Positions 16,485-25,645 of a stretch of 37,261 bases of DNA are shown piece by piece. The notes below the pieces were generated by a model. It was not told the origin of the DNA. It did not search any database and saw only the letters and a list, made by a program, of their open reading frames with translations. The translations under genes and the position numbers were made by a program. The stretch lies in assembly GCF_021295315.1 (NCBI RefSeq), contig NZ_JAIMJA010000034.1, forward strand, positions 1 through 37,261, read 5' to 3'. Position 1 is the stretch's first letter; the number at the start of each line of letters is the position of its first letter. The DNA is from Motilimonas cestriensis (lineage in GTDB: Bacteria > Pseudomonadota > Gammaproteobacteria > Enterobacterales > CBDFNC01).

Positions 16485-17276
16485 TTAATCCCATTCAACA
16501 TATTCTAAAGATATGGGGTTGGCGTGATCTTGAGTAATGGCAAAGTGGACGTTAGGTTTTATGATAAACCATTGACTGTACATCTCGCGCATGGGGACGC
16601 GTTTGCGAAGTTTCATGCCACTTTTAGGATCAAACACCTCTTTTACATCAAAGATTCGCACGGGAACATGTCCATACTCGGTTAATAAATCTTTTGGGTC
16701 ATGATCAACATTGATATCTGATAACTTCATCCTTAAACCACTGCCAATGGCTTTTGCGCTGGCTTCTTTAATTGTCCATAAATGGTAGAAAAAAGTTTGC
16801 CTGTCCTCTTTGGGTAACGAGTTCATTAATGCCACTTCACTCATCGAATAGTAATTTTCCGCAATGGCTAAATAATCTAATTCTTTATTGTGTACCTCTA
16901 TGTCCAAACCAATCAGGGCTTTATGGAAGGCCACTGCAACATACGGATAACTATAAGAGAAACTAAACCGGGGTAAAACGAGGTTATTCAGGCGGTCTAA
17001 TCGGCCTTGTAGAATGGCTTGTCCCATAGCATTGTTTTCGATGTGCCAATGCAAATGATTAATTTTTGGGTGCATCAATTTCAATGCATAGCGCAATAAC
17101 ATACGGCTAAGGAGTCGGGAATTATTCTTCTCAGGGTTTTTAGACTGGGAAAGCTCGGTAATTTCCTCTGCTGTGCACCATATTTTTGACAGCTCCATAA
17201 AGGCTTGCTCGGAAATTTTACTGATATCAGAGTAAATCACTTCAACTCTGGCGCGATCCAGATCATATTTTGACAT
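16485..17276 (-). CDS. pfaE: PfaE, Sfp-type 4'-phosphopantetheinyl transferase
   Basis: PfaE moves the phosphopantetheine arm of CoA onto the ACP domains of PfaA, which the synthase needs for activity. The 263-residue protein shows the Sfp-type motifs: LIGLDIEV (D125, E127 for Mg) and WTIKEASAKAIG (K170, E171, K175). The N-terminal half has FSFSYSYPYVAVAF, matching the substrate-binding SHS-type region. AAGGGGA lies seven bases before the ATG, and a 7-bp hairpin lies just upstream of that. It is divergent from pfaR across a 211-base region, the arrangement of the Shewanella pfa cluster, and converges on the thioesterase gene with a four-base gap. Confidence 0.93.
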   Translation of the reverse strand: MSKYDLDRARVEVIYSDISKISEQAFMELSKIWCTAEEITELSQSKNPEKNNSRLLSRMLLRYALKLMHPKINHLHWHIENNAMGQAILQGRLDRLNNLVLPRFSFSYSYPYVAVAFHKALIGLDIEVHNKELDYLAIAENYYSMSEVALMNSLPKEDRQTFFYHLWTIKEASAKAIGSGLRMKLSDINVDHDPKDLLTEYGHVPVRIFDVKEVFDPKSGMKLRKRVPMREMYSQWFIIKPNVHFAITQDHANPISLEYVEWD

Positions 17277-17291
17277 TATTTGTCCCCTTGA

Positions 17292-17310
17292 AAACCCAAA
17301 AAATGGGTTT
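17292..17310 (-). promoter_or_regulatory. Hairpin in the pfaE leader
   Basis: AAACCCA (17292-17298) and TGGGTTT (17304-17310) form a perfect 7-bp inverted repeat with a five-base loop, 16 to 34 bases upstream of the pfaE ATG and directly before its ribosome binding site. It could be an operator or an RNA hairpin affecting pfaE translation. Its AAACC...GGTTT arms recur in the inverted repeat between pfaR and pfaA. Confidence 0.45.
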
Positions 17311-17394
17311 ATTTTAATTCCACTTGTTCCGGCAGATTGTTTCGTTTGCTCGAGTCATGTAATCTGGCAGCGTTTTTAATATCAAATCATTTTC

Positions 17395-17410
17395 CTAAAG
17401 TTAACTTTAG
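17395..17410. promoter_or_regulatory. 16-bp perfect palindrome in the pfaE-pfaR intergenic region
   Basis: CTAAAGTTAACTTTAG is a perfect palindrome about midway between pfaE and pfaR. A symmetric site in a divergent promoter region is a candidate operator for a dimeric regulator. I recognise no matching consensus, and no clear sigma-70 promoter could be picked on either side. Confidence 0.45.
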
Positions 17411-17487
17411 CAAAGAAGCTGCAAACTCACTGTATTTGAGGAATAAATGGTAAATTATTGTTTCATCAACAGGTTTACTCATAAAGC

Positions 17488-18222
17488 ATGACAGAAAAAC
17501 GCCATGCTAATGCGACAACGACGCCAGAAATGCGAGAATTTATTCAGTCATCAGATCTGCCTGTTGCCAAACTTGCTCGTATTTTAAATATCAGTGAAGC
17601 CACGGTTCGTAAATGGAAAAAACGTGAAAACGTTAATGATGCGTCTAATATTCCCATAAAATTGAACACAACTCTCACTCCGGCGCAGGAATACGTAGTC
17701 GTACAGCTGAAATTGATTTTACAGTTTAGTCTCAATAAGTTGCTATTGGTGACTCAACAACATATCAATCCGCAAGTATCGCGTTCGGGTCTTGCTCGCT
17801 GCTTAAAACGCCATGGCGTGTCGCAGATAGATGAAACGGACACGCCTAAAGTCAGCACAGGCCAATTTGATCAGCTGCGCATTGGCGATGAAGCCGATCG
17901 GTGTCAGCACTTTTCCATCAACCATCAAACGTTAGCCCATGCCTTAGAGCTCACTGGTGATGCTAAGCAGCCTGTTGTACATGTCATGGCGCAGCCTGTT
18001 CCTGAGCAATATAACCAAGGTGAGACGCTTAATATGTTTGTGGCCAGTGACCCACAAAGTGATTGGGCCTATGTCGATATTTACAGCGATAGCGCAAAAG
18101 CCGCGTCCACTCGTTATATGAAATACGTTCTTCGTCATGCGCCATTCCACATGCGGCGTACATTGGCTGAAAATTACCATGTGTTTAAACAAAAGTTTGG
18201 CGATAAAACCATTTTTAATTAA
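17488..18222 (+). CDS. pfaR: PfaR, transcriptional activator of the pfa operon
   Basis: PfaR is the cluster-specific regulator found upstream of pfaA in Shewanella, Moritella and Photobacterium. The 244-residue protein has an N-terminal helix-turn-helix (LPVAKLARILNISEATVRKW, about residues 24-43). A second, transposase-like HTH part follows (QQHINPQVSRSGLARCLKRH). A C-terminal region begins near DQLRIGDEADRCQHF and includes GETLNMFVASDPQSDWAYVDIY. The overall plan recalls integrase or transposase proteins, as described for this family. The ATG has only a weak ribosome binding site. It is followed by an inverted repeat across its stop codon and then pfaA 56 bases on. Confidence 0.88.
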   Translation: MTEKRHANATTTPEMREFIQSSDLPVAKLARILNISEATVRKWKKRENVNDASNIPIKLNTTLTPAQEYVVVQLKLILQFSLNKLLLVTQQHINPQVSRSGLARCLKRHGVSQIDETDTPKVSTGQFDQLRIGDEADRCQHFSINHQTLAHALELTGDAKQPVVHVMAQPVPEQYNQGETLNMFVASDPQSDWAYVDIYSDSAKAASTRYMKYVLRHAPFHMRRTLAENYHVFKQKFGDKTIFN

Positions 18223-18228
18223 TGGTTT
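18206..18228 (+). promoter_or_regulatory. Stem-loop across the pfaR stop codon, before pfaA
   Basis: AAACCATT (18206-18213) and AATGGTTT (18221-18228) form a perfect 8-bp inverted repeat with a seven-base loop spanning the pfaR stop. No long T-run follows, so it is not a strong terminator. It could be an attenuator, an mRNA processing site or an operator for the pfaA promoter. Confidence 0.45.
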
Positions 18229-18278
18229 ACGCTGCGTTTAAAGCACCAAATTAGAATGAGAAAACAAAGAGAAGCTTA

Positions 18279-21200
18279 ATGTCGACAACATTGTTGAAAT
18301 CAGAGTTGAAACCAGAACAAGACAGCAAATCACCCATTGCCATCGTTGGCATGGCATCCTTGTTTGCCGAATCGGCACATCTAGATGCTTACTGGGACCT
18401 GATCCGCAATAAAGTGGATGCGATCATTGATGTACCAGCAAGCCGTTGGCACATCGATGACTACTTTGACAGTGACAAAAGCTCACCGGACAAAGTTTAC
18501 TGCCGCCGTGGTGGTTTTATCCCAGACATCGACTTTGATCCTATGGAGTATGGCCTGCCGCCGAATATTTTAGAGTTAACCGATACTTCGCAACTGTTGT
18601 CACTAGTGGTGGCCAAAGACGCATTAGCCGATGCCGGATTAAGTGACGCATCACCCGAGCTACGTAACAAGATTGGCGTGGTCCTCGGCGTGGGCGGTGG
18701 CCAAAAAATCAGCCACAGCTTAAATGCACGTTTGCACTATCCAGTGCTGAAAAAGGTTTTGCTTAATAGCGGTGTGAGTGAGGAAGATGCCTCGCTGGTG
18801 GTCGAAAAATTCAAAAGCCAATATGTCCACTGGGAAGAAAACTCATTTCCAGGCTCATTAGGCAATGTGATCGCCGGGCGGATCGCCAACCGTTTCGATT
18901 TAGGTGGCATGAACTGCGTGGTGGATGCCGCTTGTGCCGGCTCATTAGCCGCAACCAAAATGGCGTTATCAGAATTATGGGAAGGCCGTGCAGACGTGAT
19001 GATCACCGGCGGCGTGTGTACCGATAACTCGCCGCAAATGTACATGAGCTTTTCCAAAACACCTGCCTTTACTGAAAACTCCGTGATCCAACCTTTTGAT
19101 AAAGACTCTAAAGGCATGATGATCGGCGAGGGTATTGGCATGGTCGTGTTAAAACGCCTTGCTGACGCTGAGCGTGATGGCGACCGTATTTATGCCGTAG
19201 TGAAAGGAGTCGGCACGTCATCGGACGGCAAATTTAAGAGTATTTATGCGCCGCGTCCTGAAGGCCAAGCCAAAGCGTTAAATCGCGCTTATGCCGATGC
19301 CGGTTTTGCACCACATACCGTTGGCTTAATTGAAGCTCATGGCACTGGCACCGCGGCGGGAGATGTGGCGGAGTTTGAAGGGCTACGCCAAGTATTTAGT
19401 CAAGACAACCCCAACAAGCAGCACATTGCATTAGGTAGCGTCAAATCGCAGATTGGCCATACTAAATCTACAGCGGGCACGGCAGGGTTTATTAAAGCCG
19501 CACTGGCACTGCATCATAAGGTGCTACCGCCAACGATTAACGTCAATGAACCCAATCCCAAAATGGACTTGCCAAACACGCCGTTTTATTTAAGCACTGA
19601 AACGCGCCCTTGGATCAGCAATGGCACGCCGCGCCGTGCTGGTATTAGCTCATTTGGCTTTGGTGGCACCAATTATCACATGGCGCTTGAAGAATACACG
19701 CCAGAGCATCAAGCTGCGTATCGCATGCACCGGGTAGGCATTAGCCTTTTATTTAGTGCAACTAAGCCTGCTGAGCTCGTGGCAAAGGTTCGCCAAGTAG
19801 TGAGCCAATTTGAGTCTGGTGAGCTCACCGTCGCGGATTTACTTAATGACTACAGCGTTAAACCAGTTGCTGATGAATACGCCCGTTTCGGCGTTTGGCT
19901 TGACGCTAATGCGCCGATTCAAAAGCAGCTTGAGACAGCCCTCAGTAAACTAAACCAAAACAGTGCGTCGCCTTGGCAAGAGCAAAACTTGTTTTACCGA
20001 CCTTCGGCCCAGGACGTGGCGGGCAAAGTGGTCGCGCTCTACAGTGGCCAAGGCGCTCAATATGTCAATATGGGCCAGTCATTAGCGCTGAACTATCCAG
20101 AGTATCGCAGCATCTTGAGTCAATTCGATGCCCTGTTAACGGAACAAAATCAAAGCCCATTATCGACAGTCGTAATGCCGATCCCGGTATTTACCCCAGC
20201 AGAAAAGAAAGCACAAACTGCCGCGCTGCAAAACACCCGCTTTGCCCAGCCTGCCATTGGTGCGTTAAGTTGGAGTTTGCATAAATTAATGCAAGGTGCG
20301 GGCTTTAACTCTGATTTCACCGCTGGCCACAGCTTTGGTGAGCTTACTGCGCTGGCGGCCAGTGAAGTGATCAGCGAAGACGATTATTTGAAACTGTGTG
20401 TCGCACGCGGCGCTGCTATGGCCAATACGCCAGCTGGGCAAGATTGCGGCGCCATGATGGCGGTGGTGTTTAAAGGCCTTGCGGGTGATGAGCTTATTGC
20501 TCGCGTCAAAGAGCTTGAGCAGTTGATTGAAAACAATGATGAGCTTTGGTTTGCCAACTTTAATTCGCCAACGCAAATTGTGGTAGCGGGTAGTAGCAAA
20601 TCGATTGATGCGGCTGTCAGTACCTTGAAAGACTTAGGTATTAAAGGCGTTAAATTACCCGTATCAGCCGCGTTTCATACGCCACTGGTGGAATTTGCAC
20701 AAGGGCCGTTTGCTGAAGCGATTGACAGCGTTAAATTCAACGCGCCAGTCAATACATTAACCGCCAATAGCAGCGGTAAAAACCACGCTAAAACGGGCGC
20801 TAAGATCAAGCAAAGTTTCAAAGAGCACATGTTGAGTTCGGTACGTTTCACCGACCAAATCAGCGAGATTTATCAGCAGGGCGGTCGCGTCTTTGTTGAG
20901 TTTGGACCAAAGAATGTCCTGACTCGTTTAGTGCAAGAAACATTAAGTGACAAAGAAGATGTGATTTGCATCGCCCTCAATGGCAGCAGCGATTGCAGCG
21001 ATAAACAGCTGCAATTGGCACATCTACAACTTGCTGTGCTGGGCTTGCCTCTGACTGCGCTGGATAAATACGCCCTTGCGCCAAAGGCGGCCCCAAAAAA
21101 AGGCTCGCCGTTGAGCATTCGTTTAGGCGGGCAAAATTATCTCAGCGATGCAACCAAACAAAAAATGCAACAGGCTTTAACGCAAGGCCAAGTTAGCCAA

Positions 21201-24200
21201 CCCGAGCCAAAAACCATTGAAGTGGTGAAACAGGTGGTAAAAGAAGTGATTAAAGAAGTGCCAGCCGCACCAAGTGCGCAATCAATTGAGCAAACGGCCC
21301 ATATTCCTGCTATCAGCCCGATAGCCTCAGCCTTACTAGAGCAGCAGCAAACGTTGGCTGCTAATATGGCGCAGTTTCAGCAACAGCTGCAGCAACAGCA
21401 AAATCAAAGTATTGCGTTGCAGCAACAGTTTCTAGAGCAACAAGCCCAGCTGAATAATCGATTGTTAGACTCGTTATCTGGTATTGCCTCTAGCTCAAGT
21501 GCACCTGTTTCAGCGTCGCCGGTGCCACAGACCTCGGCCCCCGAGCAAGCGCCTGTTCAAGTAGCGACGGCTGTTAGCAATGAGCCAATTATGCCCAAGG
21601 CTTATCCTGTGATTACGCCTGTAGCTGAGCCCATTCTCACGCCAAGTGTGTCAGTGACACCAACCGTTAGCTTAAACGCCAGTGATGTTAACCAAACCAT
21701 GTTAAATGTGGTGGCCGATAAAACCGGTTACCCAGCGAATATGCTTGAGCTAAGCATGGACATGGAAGCCGACTTAGGCATTGATTCCATCAAGCGTGTT
21801 GAGATCTTAGGCACAGTGCAAGATCAACTGCCCGATTTACCTGCGCTGAATCCAGAGGATTTAGCCGAGCTGCGCACCCTAGGTGAAATCGTCGCTTATA
21901 TGCAGGCGCAACTAGGCGGTGTTGCTGTTGTTCAAGCGCCAACTGAAACTGCCCCTGCGACACTAAACTTAGAAACCATCAATGAAACCATGCTCGCCGT
22001 GGTGGCCGATAAAACCGGTTACCCAGCTAATATGCTTGAACTGAGCATGGACATGGAAGCCGATTTAGGCATCGATTCCATCAAACGGGTGGAAATCTTA
22101 GGCACAGTACAAGACCAACTGCCAAGCCTGCCCGCGCTTAATCCAGAAGACTTAGCCGAGCTGCGCACTTTAGGTGAAATCGTCGCTTACATGCAGGCAC
22201 AACTAGGCGACGTGGCTGTTGTTCAAGCAGCGGCTGAAACAGCCCCAGCGACCCTCAGCCTCGAAACCATCAATCAAACCATGTTGGCCGTGGTGGCCGA
22301 TAAGACTGGCTACCCAGCCAATATGCTTGAACTGAGCATGGACATGGAAGCCGATTTAGGCATAGATTCCATCAAACGCGTTGAAATTCTTGGCACAGTA
22401 CAAGATCAACTGCCAAGCTTGCCCGCGCTGAATCCAGAAGATTTAGCCGAGCTGCGCACCTTAGGTGAAATCGTCACTTACATGCAGGCGCAATTAGGCG
22501 ACGTGGCTGTTGTTCAAGCGGCGGTTGAAACAGCCCCAGCGACACTCAGCCTAGAAACCATCAATCAAACCATGCTTGCCGTGGTGGCCGATAAAACCGG
22601 TTACCCAGCCAATATGCTTGAGCTAAGCATGGACATGGAAGCCGATTTAGGTATCGATTCCATCAAACGCGTGGAAATCTTAGGCACAGTACAAGACCAA
22701 CTGCCAAGCCTGCCAGCGCTTAATCCAGAAGATTTAGCCGAGCTGCGCACCTTAGGTGAGATTGTGGCTTATATGCAGGCGCAACTAGGTGATGTTGCAC
22801 CTGCCTCTGCGCAGCCAAGCACCGATCTAAGCTTAGAAGCAATTAATGAAACCATGCTAAATGTGGTTGCCGATAAAACTGGCTACCCAGCTAATATGCT
22901 AGAGCTGAGTATGGACATGGAAGCGGATTTAGGTATCGACTCAATTAAGCGCGTGGAAATTCTTGGCACAGTGCAAGACCAACTGCCAGCATTACCGGCA
23001 CTCAACCCAGAAGATTTAGCCGAGCTGCGCACCTTAGGTGAAATCGTGGCCTACATGCAGGCGAAGTTAGGCGAGGGCGAGCCGGCTCAACCACAAGCTA
23101 ATGTAACAGATAACACCGACAAGGAGCAGACAAAGGTCCCTTTTCAATATGCCCTGATGAGCCCAGTAACTGCGCCAAAGCCAGTTAATGTTAAGACGCG
23201 TCAGGGTAAAGTGATTTTATTGACCGATGATGGCCATAACACTGGCATCATCGCGGAAAAACTATTAGCCAAAGGGTTAGTGCCCGTGGTGATTGGTTTT
23301 CCTAAATCATTAGTGAAAGCCAGCTCAGCATTAAACAGCAAAATTGAGCGCCGCGCGCTTGATGAAGTTAGCGAAGCCACAGTGGCCGCGTTTTGCCAAA
23401 ATTTAATCGCCAGTTACCCTGAGCTACAAGGTTTTGTACACTTGCAACCAAACGACTTTAAAGTGGCAAAACATGAAGCGCAAAGCCAGCAGTTATTGGC
23501 GGCGGTGTTTTTATTCGCTAAAAACTTAAAAGCACAACTCGCCAAGCCTGAGCACTGTTTTATTACCGTGGCACGAGGAGATGGCGGTTTAGGTTATGCG
23601 TCTGGTTTAGCGAATACCGAGCTGATGCAAATGGGATTGTCAGGTTTATGTAAAACTTTAAAGCAGGAATGGCCGCAAACCTTGTGTCGCGCGCTGGATA
23701 TCGCGCCCGGCATTGAAGGCAGTGAATTAGCAAGTCTGTTATTCGACGAGATCCTCGACAGTGACGTCGTGCTAAGTGAAGTAGCAATCAACTCAAAAGG
23801 CCGCTTTACCTTAGTGCCGCAAGCTAATACTGAGGTATCAGCTGAGCGTCAAACTGACTGCACGCCGACACCAGCAGATGTGTTTATTGTGAGTGGCGGC
23901 GCGAAAGGGGTGACTCATGCCTGTGTGCTTGAGCTAGCAAAACGCTATCAAGCTAAATTTGTTCTGCTCGGCCGCTCTGAGCCGATTACTATTCCTGCTT
24001 GGGCGCAAGGTTTAACTCAAGCTAACGAGTTGCAACAAGCGGCGTTAGGGTATTGCCAAGCGATTGGCGAAAAAGCTACGCCAGCCAGCTTGAAAAAGAT
24101 GATCCAACCTATCTTGTCGCAGCTGGAAATTAACGCTGGTCTTGAAGCGATCAGCGCAGTCGGTGGATTAGCAGAATACGTTGCTGCCGATGTCACTGAT

Positions 24201-25640
24201 ACTGCAGCGATAGCGCGCGTAGTAGAACAAACTAAGATGACCTTAGGGCCGATCACCGGTTTGATCCACGGCGCCGGCGTATTGGCCGATGGCTTTATTG
24301 AGAACAAAAAACTCAGCGACTTTGAGCGCGTCCTTAACACTAAAGTAGCAGGTCTGCAGGCGCTATTAGCGGCTTTAGATGTAGCGAGTTTAAAACACAT
24401 CGCGCTGTTTTCATCTGCTGCTGGGTTTTATGGCAATAAAGGCCAAGCCGATTACGCGATTGCCAATGAAATCCTTAACAAAACGGCATTGTCGTTAGCG
24501 CAGCAACATCCGCAAACGCGCGTGCTCAGTTTCAACTGGGGCCCTTGGGACGGTGGCATGGTTACGCCTGAGCTAAAACGTATGTTTGAGCAACGCGGCG
24601 TGTATGTGATCCCGATTGCTGGCGGTGCACAGTTATTTGCCGATCAAATCAGTTGCGGCGCATTAGCTAATGTACAAGTGCTAGTTGGCACCGATATGGC
24701 AGGTGAAGCACCTGAGTCAGGAGTTGATGCAGCAAAAAAGTCACAGGTGCAACAGCCAAGTAAGCGCTTGTTGCACGACAAAAATGTCAGCGCTAAAACC
24801 ATAACGGTCGCGAATCATCCGTTTTTACTCGATCATCAGATTACTGGCGCGCCTGTGTTACCCACAGTGTTCGCCACCGGTTGGATGGTTGCTCAAGCCG
24901 AAACTTGGTTATCTGGCTTTACGGTCAGCGCGGTTGAAGATTACCGCTTGTTCAAAGGGGTGGTGCTGGCTAAGGCCGATGGCCAAGCTAAGTTAAGCTT
25001 AACGCTAGAGCTGATAAGTCAGTCGGATATTGAGTCTGTGATCGATGCGCGCATCAGCAGTGAGCAAAATGGTCGCACCGTGTTTCATTACGGCGCGCAG
25101 CTGCGCATGTTTGCCAAAGGCAGTAAGAGCGTTAAAGTCGAGCCGTTAAATGCTGAACTGCTTAGTTTAGCCAAGCAAGAAACGCCTGAGCCAATGGCAA
25201 GTAAGCCAACTTGGTATCAAGACGGCACCTTGTTTCATGGTCAGACCTTTCAAGGCTTAACAGCAAGCTTGCAAATGGATCAACATGGCGCGCTATTTAG
25301 TGCGCAGATCCCGGCGCCCGCGGCGAGTTATTTTGGCGATTTTGCCAATGCGAGCTGTGCATTATTAGCAGACGATCTGTTGTACCAAGCCATGTTGGTG
25401 TGGGCAAAAGAGCAACTTGATATGGCAAGTTTACCTGCTGCGGCGGCGCAAGTGACCTTTTATCAGCAACCAAAGGCCGATGAGCCATTATATCTGCAGC
25501 TAAACGTGGTCAAGCAAACGCGCACTGAATTGATTGCTGATGTTGCGCTTTATAATCAAGAAGGGCATCCGCTGGTGGTCATGAGCCAAGGTAAAGTGGT
25601 GTTAAGCCAAGCCTTAGGTCAAAAACAGGGCATGAATTAG
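18279..25640 (+). CDS. pfaA: PfaA, multidomain polyunsaturated fatty acid synthase (KS-MAT-5xACP-KR-DH)
   Basis: PfaA is the main subunit of the iterative polyketide-like synthase that makes EPA or DHA de novo. The 2453-residue protein reads in order: ketosynthase (about 17-480; C219 in VVDAACAGSL, H354, H394); malonyl-CoA acyltransferase (about 575-880; S685 in GHSFGE, H800); a Gln-rich, coiled-coil-like linker (about 1015-1070); five ACP domains whose LGIDS serines are S1170, S1267, S1364, S1461 and S1555; ketoreductase (from about 1865; VSGGAKGV, S2046, Y2059); and a C-terminal PKS-type dehydratase (about 2175-2430) with H2186-QIT-G-APVL-P and D2366-LLY-Q2370. All active residues are present. 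GAGAAG precedes the ATG, and pfaB starts five bases after the stop. Confidence 0.97.
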   Translation: MSTTLLKSELKPEQDSKSPIAIVGMASLFAESAHLDAYWDLIRNKVDAIIDVPASRWHIDDYFDSDKSSPDKVYCRRGGFIPDIDFDPMEYGLPPNILELTDTSQLLSLVVAKDALADAGLSDASPELRNKIGVVLGVGGGQKISHSLNARLHYPVLKKVLLNSGVSEEDASLVVEKFKSQYVHWEENSFPGSLGNVIAGRIANRFDLGGMNCVVDAACAGSLAATKMALSELWEGRADVMITGGVCTDNSPQMYMSFSKTPAFTENSVIQPFDKDSKGMMIGEGIGMVVLKRLADAERDGDRIYAVVKGVGTSSDGKFKSIYAPRPEGQAKALNRAYADAGFAPHTVGLIEAHGTGTAAGDVAEFEGLRQVFSQDNPNKQHIALGSVKSQIGHTKSTAGTAGFIKAALALHHKVLPPTINVNEPNPKMDLPNTPFYLSTETRPWISNGTPRRAGISSFGFGGTNYHMALEEYTPEHQAAYRMHRVGISLLFSATKPAELVAKVRQVVSQFESGELTVADLLNDYSVKPVADEYARFGVWLDANAPIQKQLETALSKLNQNSASPWQEQNLFYRPSAQDVAGKVVALYSGQGAQYVNMGQSLALNYPEYRSILSQFDALLTEQNQSPLSTVVMPIPVFTPAEKKAQTAALQNTRFAQPAIGALSWSLHKLMQGAGFNSDFTAGHSFGELTALAASEVISEDDYLKLCVARGAAMANTPAGQDCGAMMAVVFKGLAGDELIARVKELEQLIENNDELWFANFNSPTQIVVAGSSKSIDAAVSTLKDLGIKGVKLPVSAAFHTPLVEFAQGPFAEAIDSVKFNAPVNTLTANSSGKNHAKTGAKIKQSFKEHMLSSVRFTDQISEIYQQGGRVFVEFGPKNVLTRLVQETLSDKEDVICIALNGSSDCSDKQLQLAHLQLAVLGLPLTALDKYALAPKAAPKKGSPLSIRLGGQNYLSDATKQKMQQALTQGQVSQPEPKTIEVVKQVVKEVIKEVPAAPSAQSIEQTAHIPAISPIASALLEQQQTLAANMAQFQQQLQQQQNQSIALQQQFLEQQAQLNNRLLDSLSGIASSSSAPVSASPVPQTSAPEQAPVQVATAVSNEPIMPKAYPVITPVAEPILTPSVSVTPTVSLNASDVNQTMLNVVADKTGYPANMLELSMDMEADLGIDSIKRVEILGTVQDQLPDLPALNPEDLAELRTLGEIVAYMQAQLGGVAVVQAPTETAPATLNLETINETMLAVVADKTGYPANMLELSMDMEADLGIDSIKRVEILGTVQDQLPSLPALNPEDLAELRTLGEIVAYMQAQLGDVAVVQAAAETAPATLSLETINQTMLAVVADKTGYPANMLELSMDMEADLGIDSIKRVEILGTVQDQLPSLPALNPEDLAELRTLGEIVTYMQAQLGDVAVVQAAVETAPATLSLETINQTMLAVVADKTGYPANMLELSMDMEADLGIDSIKRVEILGTVQDQLPSLPALNPEDLAELRTLGEIVAYMQAQLGDVAPASAQPSTDLSLEAINETMLNVVADKTGYPANMLELSMDMEADLGIDSIKRVEILGTVQDQLPALPALNPEDLAELRTLGEIVAYMQAKLGEGEPAQPQANVTDNTDKEQTKVPFQYALMSPVTAPKPVNVKTRQGKVILLTDDGHNTGIIAEKLLAKGLVPVVIGFPKSLVKASSALNSKIERRALDEVSEATVAAFCQNLIASYPELQGFVHLQPNDFKVAKHEAQSQQLLAAVFLFAKNLKAQLAKPEHCFITVARGDGGLGYASGLANTELMQMGLSGLCKTLKQEWPQTLCRALDIAPGIEGSELASLLFDEILDSDVVLSEVAINSKGRFTLVPQANTEVSAERQTDCTPTPADVFIVSGGAKGVTHACVLELAKRYQAKFVLLGRSEPITIPAWAQGLTQANELQQAALGYCQAIGEKATPASLKKMIQPILSQLEINAGLEAISAVGGLAEYVAADVTDTAAIARVVEQTKMTLGPITGLIHGAGVLADGFIENKKLSDFERVLNTKVAGLQALLAALDVASLKHIALFSSAAGFYGNKGQADYAIANEILNKTALSLAQQHPQTRVLSFNWGPWDGGMVTPELKRMFEQRGVYVIPIAGGAQLFADQISCGALANVQVLVGTDMAGEAPESGVDAAKKSQVQQPSKRLLHDKNVSAKTITVANHPFLLDHQITGAPVLPTVFATGWMVAQAETWLSGFTVSAVEDYRLFKGVVLAKADGQAKLSLTLELISQSDIESVIDARISSEQNGRTVFHYGAQLRMFAKGSKSVKVEPLNAELLSLAKQETPEPMASKPTWYQDGTLFHGQTFQGLTASLQMDQHGALFSAQIPAPAASYFGDFANASCALLADDLLYQAMLVWAKEQLDMASLPAAAAQVTFYQQPKADEPLYLQLNVVKQTRTELIADVALYNQEGHPLVVMSQGKVVLSQALGQKQGMN
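21681..23080 (+). repeat. Five tandem ACP-coding repeats in pfaA
   Basis: Five nearly identical units encode the ACP domains, with phosphopantetheine Ser codons at 21786, 22077, 22368, 22659 and 22941. Spacing is 291, 291, 291 and 282 bases. Each repeats LSMDMEADLGIDSIKRVEIL. Linkers after units 1 to 3 share AVVQA-x-x-ETAPATL, while the linker before unit 5 differs, so units 2 to 4 look like the most recent copies. Confidence 0.95.
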
Positions 25641-25645
25641 AACTG

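Noticed and set aside
22249-23800. Open frames on the minus strand and other frames inside pfaA and pfaC
   Set aside because: They overlap well-supported multidomain genes, show no recognisable motifs and mirror the coding strand's codon pattern.
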